The translations under genes and the position numbers were made by a program. From Accumulibacter sp. (GTDB lineage: Bacteria > Pseudomonadota > Gammaproteobacteria > Burkholderiales > Rhodocyclaceae), in assembly GCA_024235695.1 (NCBI GenBank), contig JACKLX010000022.1:1-54007 (forward strand): 54,007 nt of DNA. The letters run 5' to 3'. Positions 50,970 through 54,007 of this stretch are shown piece by piece. Positions within the stretch are counted from its first letter, which is position 1, and the number at the start of each line of letters is the position of its first letter. The notes beneath the pieces were generated by a model. That model was given only the letters and a program-made list of their open reading frames with translations, made no database searches and was not told where the DNA came from.

Positions 50970-52202
50970 TCAGGCGGCGGTACCGACGCGCTGGCGATAG
51001 AATTCGAGGAAGCGGGCAACGCGCGCGATGGCGTCGCGCAGGTCGTCTTCATGCGGCAGGAAGACCAGTCGGAAGTGGTCGGCATGCGGCCAGTTGAAGC
51101 CGGTGCCCTGGACCAGCAGCACGCGCTCTTCCTGCAGCAGTTCGGCGATGAACTCCTGGTCGTTACGGATCGGGTAGAGCTTCGGGTCGAGGCGCGGAAA
51201 CATGTACAGCGCGGCTTTCGGCTTGACGCAGCTGACTCCCGGGATGGCGGTGATCAACTGGTGCGCCAGATCGCGTTGACGGCACATGCGGCCGCCTGGC
51301 GCGACCAGATCGTCGATGCTCTGGTAGCCGCCGAGCGCGGTCTGGATCGCGTACTGGCCGGGGACGTTGGCGCACAGGCGCATCGAGGCCAGCATGTCGA
51401 GGCCCTCGATGTAATCGCGGGCGTCGCGCAGGTCGCCGGAAACGACCATCCAGCCGGCGCGATAGCCGCAGGAACGGTGGTTCTTCGACAGGCCGTTGAA
51501 GGTCACCGTCAGCAGGTCGTGCGACAGGGAGGCAATCGCGGTGTGCGTCGCGCCGTCGTAGAGCACCTTGTCATACACCTCGTCGGCGTAGATGATCAGG
51601 TTGTTCCGCCGGGCGATGTCGACCATTTCGAGCAGCACACTTTCCGGATAGAGCGCGCCGGTCGGGTTGTTCGGGTTGATCACCACCAGCGCCCGCGTCC
51701 TGGGGGTGATCTTGGCACGCAGGTCGTCGAGGTCAGGCAGCCAGTCGTTCGCTTCGTCACACAGGTAATGGCGCGGCGTGCCGCTCGACAGGCTGACCGC
51801 GGCGGTCCACAAGGGGTAGTCGGGCGCCGGCACCAGCACTTCGTCGCCGGTATTGAGCAAGGCATTCATGGCCATTACGATCAGCTCCGAAACGCCGTTG
51901 CCGATGTAGATGTCCTCCAGTGTCACGCCCTTGATGTGTTTCTGCTGGGTGTAATGCATCACCGCCTTGCGCGCCGGGAAGATCCCCTTGGCGTCCGAAT
52001 AGCCCGCCGCGTTGGGCAGGTTGCGGATCATGTCGAGCTGGATTTCCTCGGGTGAATCAAAGCCGAAAGCGGCCAGGTTGCCGATGTTCAGCTTGATGAT
52101 GTGGTGCCCCTCGTCCTCCATCTGCCTGGCCGTCTCGAGCACCGTGCCGCGGATGTCGTAGCAGACATTGTCGAGCTTGCTCGACTTGCGTACCGGCTTC
52201 AT
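50970..52202 (-). CDS. alaA: Alanine/pyruvate aminotransferase AlaA
   Basis: This 410-residue class I aminotransferase makes alanine from pyruvate and glutamate. It starts MKPVRKSSKLDNVCYDIRG as in AlaA, with the PLP-binding lysine in FNGLSKNHRSCGYRAGWM and the NPNNPTGALY block. Its ATG overlaps the alaC stop (ATGA). The operon order alaC-alaA-hom puts two alanine-type transaminases ahead of homoserine dehydrogenase. Confidence 0.93.
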   Translation of the reverse strand: MKPVRKSSKLDNVCYDIRGTVLETARQMEDEGHHIIKLNIGNLAAFGFDSPEEIQLDMIRNLPNAAGYSDAKGIFPARKAVMHYTQQKHIKGVTLEDIYIGNGVSELIVMAMNALLNTGDEVLVPAPDYPLWTAAVSLSSGTPRHYLCDEANDWLPDLDDLRAKITPRTRALVVINPNNPTGALYPESVLLEMVDIARRNNLIIYADEVYDKVLYDGATHTAIASLSHDLLTVTFNGLSKNHRSCGYRAGWMVVSGDLRDARDYIEGLDMLASMRLCANVPGQYAIQTALGGYQSIDDLVAPGGRMCRQRDLAHQLITAIPGVSCVKPKAALYMFPRLDPKLYPIRNDQEFIAELLQEERVLLVQGTGFNWPHADHFRLVFLPHEDDLRDAIARVARFLEFYRQRVGTAA

Positions 52203-53416
52203 GGCGTCGCCCTGTCGCGGCCTGCAGCGGCGGGCAGCAGGCCATCCTTCCGGAACATGTCGCGGATGCCACGAACCGCCTGCCTGGTGCGTTCCTCATT
52301 CTCGATCAGCGCGAAGCGGACGTGATCGTCGCCGTGTTCGCCGAAACCGACGCCCGGGGACGCGGCGACCCTGGCTTCGGTGAGCAGCTTCTTGGCGAAC
52401 TCCATCGACCCCATGGCCCGGTAGGGCTCGGGGATTCGCGCCCAGATGTACATCGACGCCTTCGGCACCTCGACCATCCAGCCGGCTTCGTGCAGTCCCC
52501 TGGCGAGCACGTTGCGGCGCCGCTGGTAGGTCATCCGGACGTCTTCGACACACTGCTGCGAACCCTCGAGGGCGATCACCGACGCCACCTGGATCGGCGT
52601 GAACGTGCCGTAGTCGTGGTAGCTCTTGATCCGCACCAGCGCCCGGCACAGCTCCTCGTTGCCGACCATGTAGCCAACCCGCCAGCCGGCCATGTTGTAG
52701 CTCTTGGACATCGTGAAGAACTCGACGGCGACTTCGCGCGCGCCGGCGACCTGCATGATCGACGGCGCGCGGTAGCCGTCGAAGACGATATCGGCGTAGG
52801 CCAGGTCGTGAACCACCAGGATATCGTGTTCCCGAGCCAGCGCCACGACGCGCTCGAAGAAATCGAGGTCCACGCAACGCGCCGTCGGATTGCTCGGAAA
52901 ACCGAGAATCATCATCTTTGGCTTGGGATTGGTCTCGACGACCGCGCGCTCGAGTTCCTCGAGAAAGTCGACGTCGGGGGTCATCGGCACCGAGCGGATG
53001 TCGGCGCCGGCGATGATCGCCCCGTAGATGTGGATCGGGTACGAGGGATTGGGTACCAGAACCGTATCGCCCCGGTCGACCGTCGCCAGCATCAGGTGCG
53101 CGATGCCTTCCTTCGAACCGATGGTCACCACCGCTTCGCTTTCGGGATCGAGCGTCACGTCATAGCGCCGCTGGTACCAGTCGCAGATCGCCTTGCGCAG
53201 GCGCGGAATGCCCTGCGAGACCGAGTAGCCGTGGGTGTTCTCGCGCAGTGCGGCTTCGACCAGCTTGTCGGTGATGTGCTGCGGCGTCGGGCCATCGGGA
53301 TTGCCCATGCTCATGTCGATGATGTCTTCGCCGCGGCGGCGGGCGGCCATCTTCAGCTGCGCCGTGATGCTGAAAACGTAGGGTGGCAAACGCTGGATGC
53401 GGGAAAACTCTCTCAT
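52199..53416 (-). CDS. alaC: Alanine transaminase AlaC
   Basis: The 405-residue class I aminotransferase matches AlaC: MREFSRIQRLPPYVFSITAQLK, then MGNPDGPTPQHI and FPSNPTARCVD, with the PLP lysine in FTMSKSYNMAGWRVGYM. AlaC catalyses pyruvate-glutamate transamination. It heads the alaC-alaA-hom operon and is divergent from the Mth938-like gene. Two related transaminases in tandem here imply redundancy or different preferences. Confidence 0.93.
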   Translation of the reverse strand: MREFSRIQRLPPYVFSITAQLKMAARRRGEDIIDMSMGNPDGPTPQHITDKLVEAALRENTHGYSVSQGIPRLRKAICDWYQRRYDVTLDPESEAVVTIGSKEGIAHLMLATVDRGDTVLVPNPSYPIHIYGAIIAGADIRSVPMTPDVDFLEELERAVVETNPKPKMMILGFPSNPTARCVDLDFFERVVALAREHDILVVHDLAYADIVFDGYRAPSIMQVAGAREVAVEFFTMSKSYNMAGWRVGYMVGNEELCRALVRIKSYHDYGTFTPIQVASVIALEGSQQCVEDVRMTYQRRRNVLARGLHEAGWMVEVPKASMYIWARIPEPYRAMGSMEFAKKLLTEARVAASPGVGFGEHGDDHVRFALIENEERTRQAVRGIRDMFRKDGLLPAAAGRDRATP

Positions 53417-53522
53417 GGTCCGGACTCGGCTAATGGCAGCACAATTGACGACTGGTCGGGCAGCGTCGGGAGCGGGGCACGCTGGTCTCTGTCCCGTCCC
53501 TCGATGCGATCGGCAAAAAAGC

Positions 53523-53528
53523 TATAAT
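53523..53528 (+). promoter_or_regulatory. Consensus -10 box before the Mth938-like gene
   Basis: TATAAT lies 33 bases before ATG 53561. No convincing -35 element was seen at the right distance. The box is close to the divergent alaC promoter region. Confidence 0.5.
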
Positions 53529-53560
53529 CGTACTTTAAGGTCTGGTGCACCGCAATTTTC

Positions 53561-53932
53561 ATGAAGCTGCAGCTCGAACGACCCGACGGCCTGAACACCT
53601 TCACTGCCTATGGCGACGGCTACGTCAGCGTCAATGGCATCCGTCACCACTGCAACCTGGCGGTGCTGCCCGAGTTGCTGATCCCCAACTGGACAATGGC
53701 CACCTTCGAGACGCTGAGCGTGGACGATTTCCAGCGGCTTGCGGCGCTCGACGCCGAAATCGTCCTGCTTGGCACCGGTCAGCGGCTGCGCTTTCCGAGT
53801 CCCGATCTGCTGCGGCCGCTGGTGCGCGCACAGAAGGGCCTGGAGGTGATGGATCTGCCGGCCGCCTGCCGAACCTACAACGTCCTGATGGGCGAAGGCC
53901 GCAAGGTCGCCGTCGGCCTGCTGCTGGTCTGA
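53561..53932 (+). CDS. Mth938-like (DUF498) protein
   Basis: The 123-residue protein fits the Mth938/NDUFAF3-like family: GYVSVNGIRHHCNLAVLPELLIPNW, then EIVLLGTGQRLRFPSPDLLRPL and AACRTYNVLMGEGRKVAVGLLL. The fold is known in the family but the biochemical role is not; the eukaryotic relative helps assemble respiratory complex I. It is a single-gene unit with its own terminator. Confidence 0.88.
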   Translation: MKLQLERPDGLNTFTAYGDGYVSVNGIRHHCNLAVLPELLIPNWTMATFETLSVDDFQRLAALDAEIVLLGTGQRLRFPSPDLLRPLVRAQKGLEVMDLPAACRTYNVLMGEGRKVAVGLLLV

Positions 53933-53960
53933 ACGCGGGCGGCAGCGGGGCAACGAAAAA

Positions 53961-53988
53961 GGGCGGCCGCAGCCGCCCCTTCTTTTTC
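53961..53988 (+). terminator. Rho-independent terminator after the Mth938-like gene
   Basis: GGGCGGC (53961-53967) pairs with GCCGCCC (53972-53978) around a CGCA loop, followed by TTCTTTTT. A-tract upstream suggests some bidirectional use. Confidence 0.85.
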
Positions 53989-54007
53989 GAACCCGGGTGC
54001 CGATCAG

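Overview
The window is GC-rich chromosomal DNA from a Gram-negative betaproteobacterium. The lpxH gene, the periplasmic/cytoplasmic cyclophilin pair, recN-nadK, hrcA-hemH, grpE-dnaK-dnaJ and the alaC/alaA/hom set fit the Rhodocyclales, and the accessory content (TAXI-TRAP transport, DUF2249, Ser/Thr kinase with a cyclic-nucleotide domain, class III CoA-transferases) resembles Accumulibacter-like members. The taxonomic call is inference from gene content, not from a marker search. Coding density is high, with many 1-4 base stop/start overlaps. No CRISPR array, rRNA or intact insertion sequence was seen.

Layout. 1-1970: a Fic protein cut by the window edge and a broken DNA methyltransferase tail lie beside the 3' end of a tRNA-Ser(GCU) gene, which looks like the edge of an old island. 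1971-3344: tRNA-Ser and lysC share one base and end at a strong terminator. 3598-3903: small HTH regulator. 4004-6603: recN and nadK (minus), divergent from hrcA-hemH (plus). 8812-10161: Ser/Thr kinase fused to a cNMP-binding domain (minus), wedged between hemH and the heat-shock group. 10283-14149: sigma-32-type promoter, grpE, dnaK, dnaJ. 14314-15459: Leu/Ile/Val-type binding protein. 15503-16876: cysS (minus). 17006-23204: one plus-strand run of TPR protein, L,D-transpeptidase, ppiA, ppiB, lpxH, recQ. 23214-24695: FMN glutamate-synthase-domain protein (minus). 24755-25612: nadC, then a 45-residue membrane protein and a perfect hairpin terminator. 25996-27480: thrC (minus).

27605-49504 separates thrC from hom, which are neighbours in many betaproteobacteria. 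It holds a diguanylate cyclase, an NnrS-like membrane protein with a DUF2249 protein, a DUF2062 protein, glutaryl-CoA dehydrogenase with a class III CoA-transferase, and a five-gene minus-strand operon (TAXI binding protein, fused TRAP permease, DUF1850 protein, sensor kinase, sigma-54 response regulator). Then come a PP2C phosphatase, an AEC permease, a second CoA-transferase, a 1369-residue DUF748/AsmA-like protein and a YihY-family membrane protein. 49559-53416: alaC-alaA-hom (minus). 53561-53932: Mth938-like protein and a terminator.

The most coherent regulatory unit is the TAXI-TRAP operon. A near-perfect sigma-54 promoter precedes its first gene, and its last two genes encode a DctB/DctD-like two-component system, so the operon probably switches itself on in response to its substrate. 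A second theme is enzyme/regulator pairs: the kinase at 8812-10161 with the phosphatase at 40630-41421, and HrcA with a sigma-32 promoter but no visible CIRCE operator.
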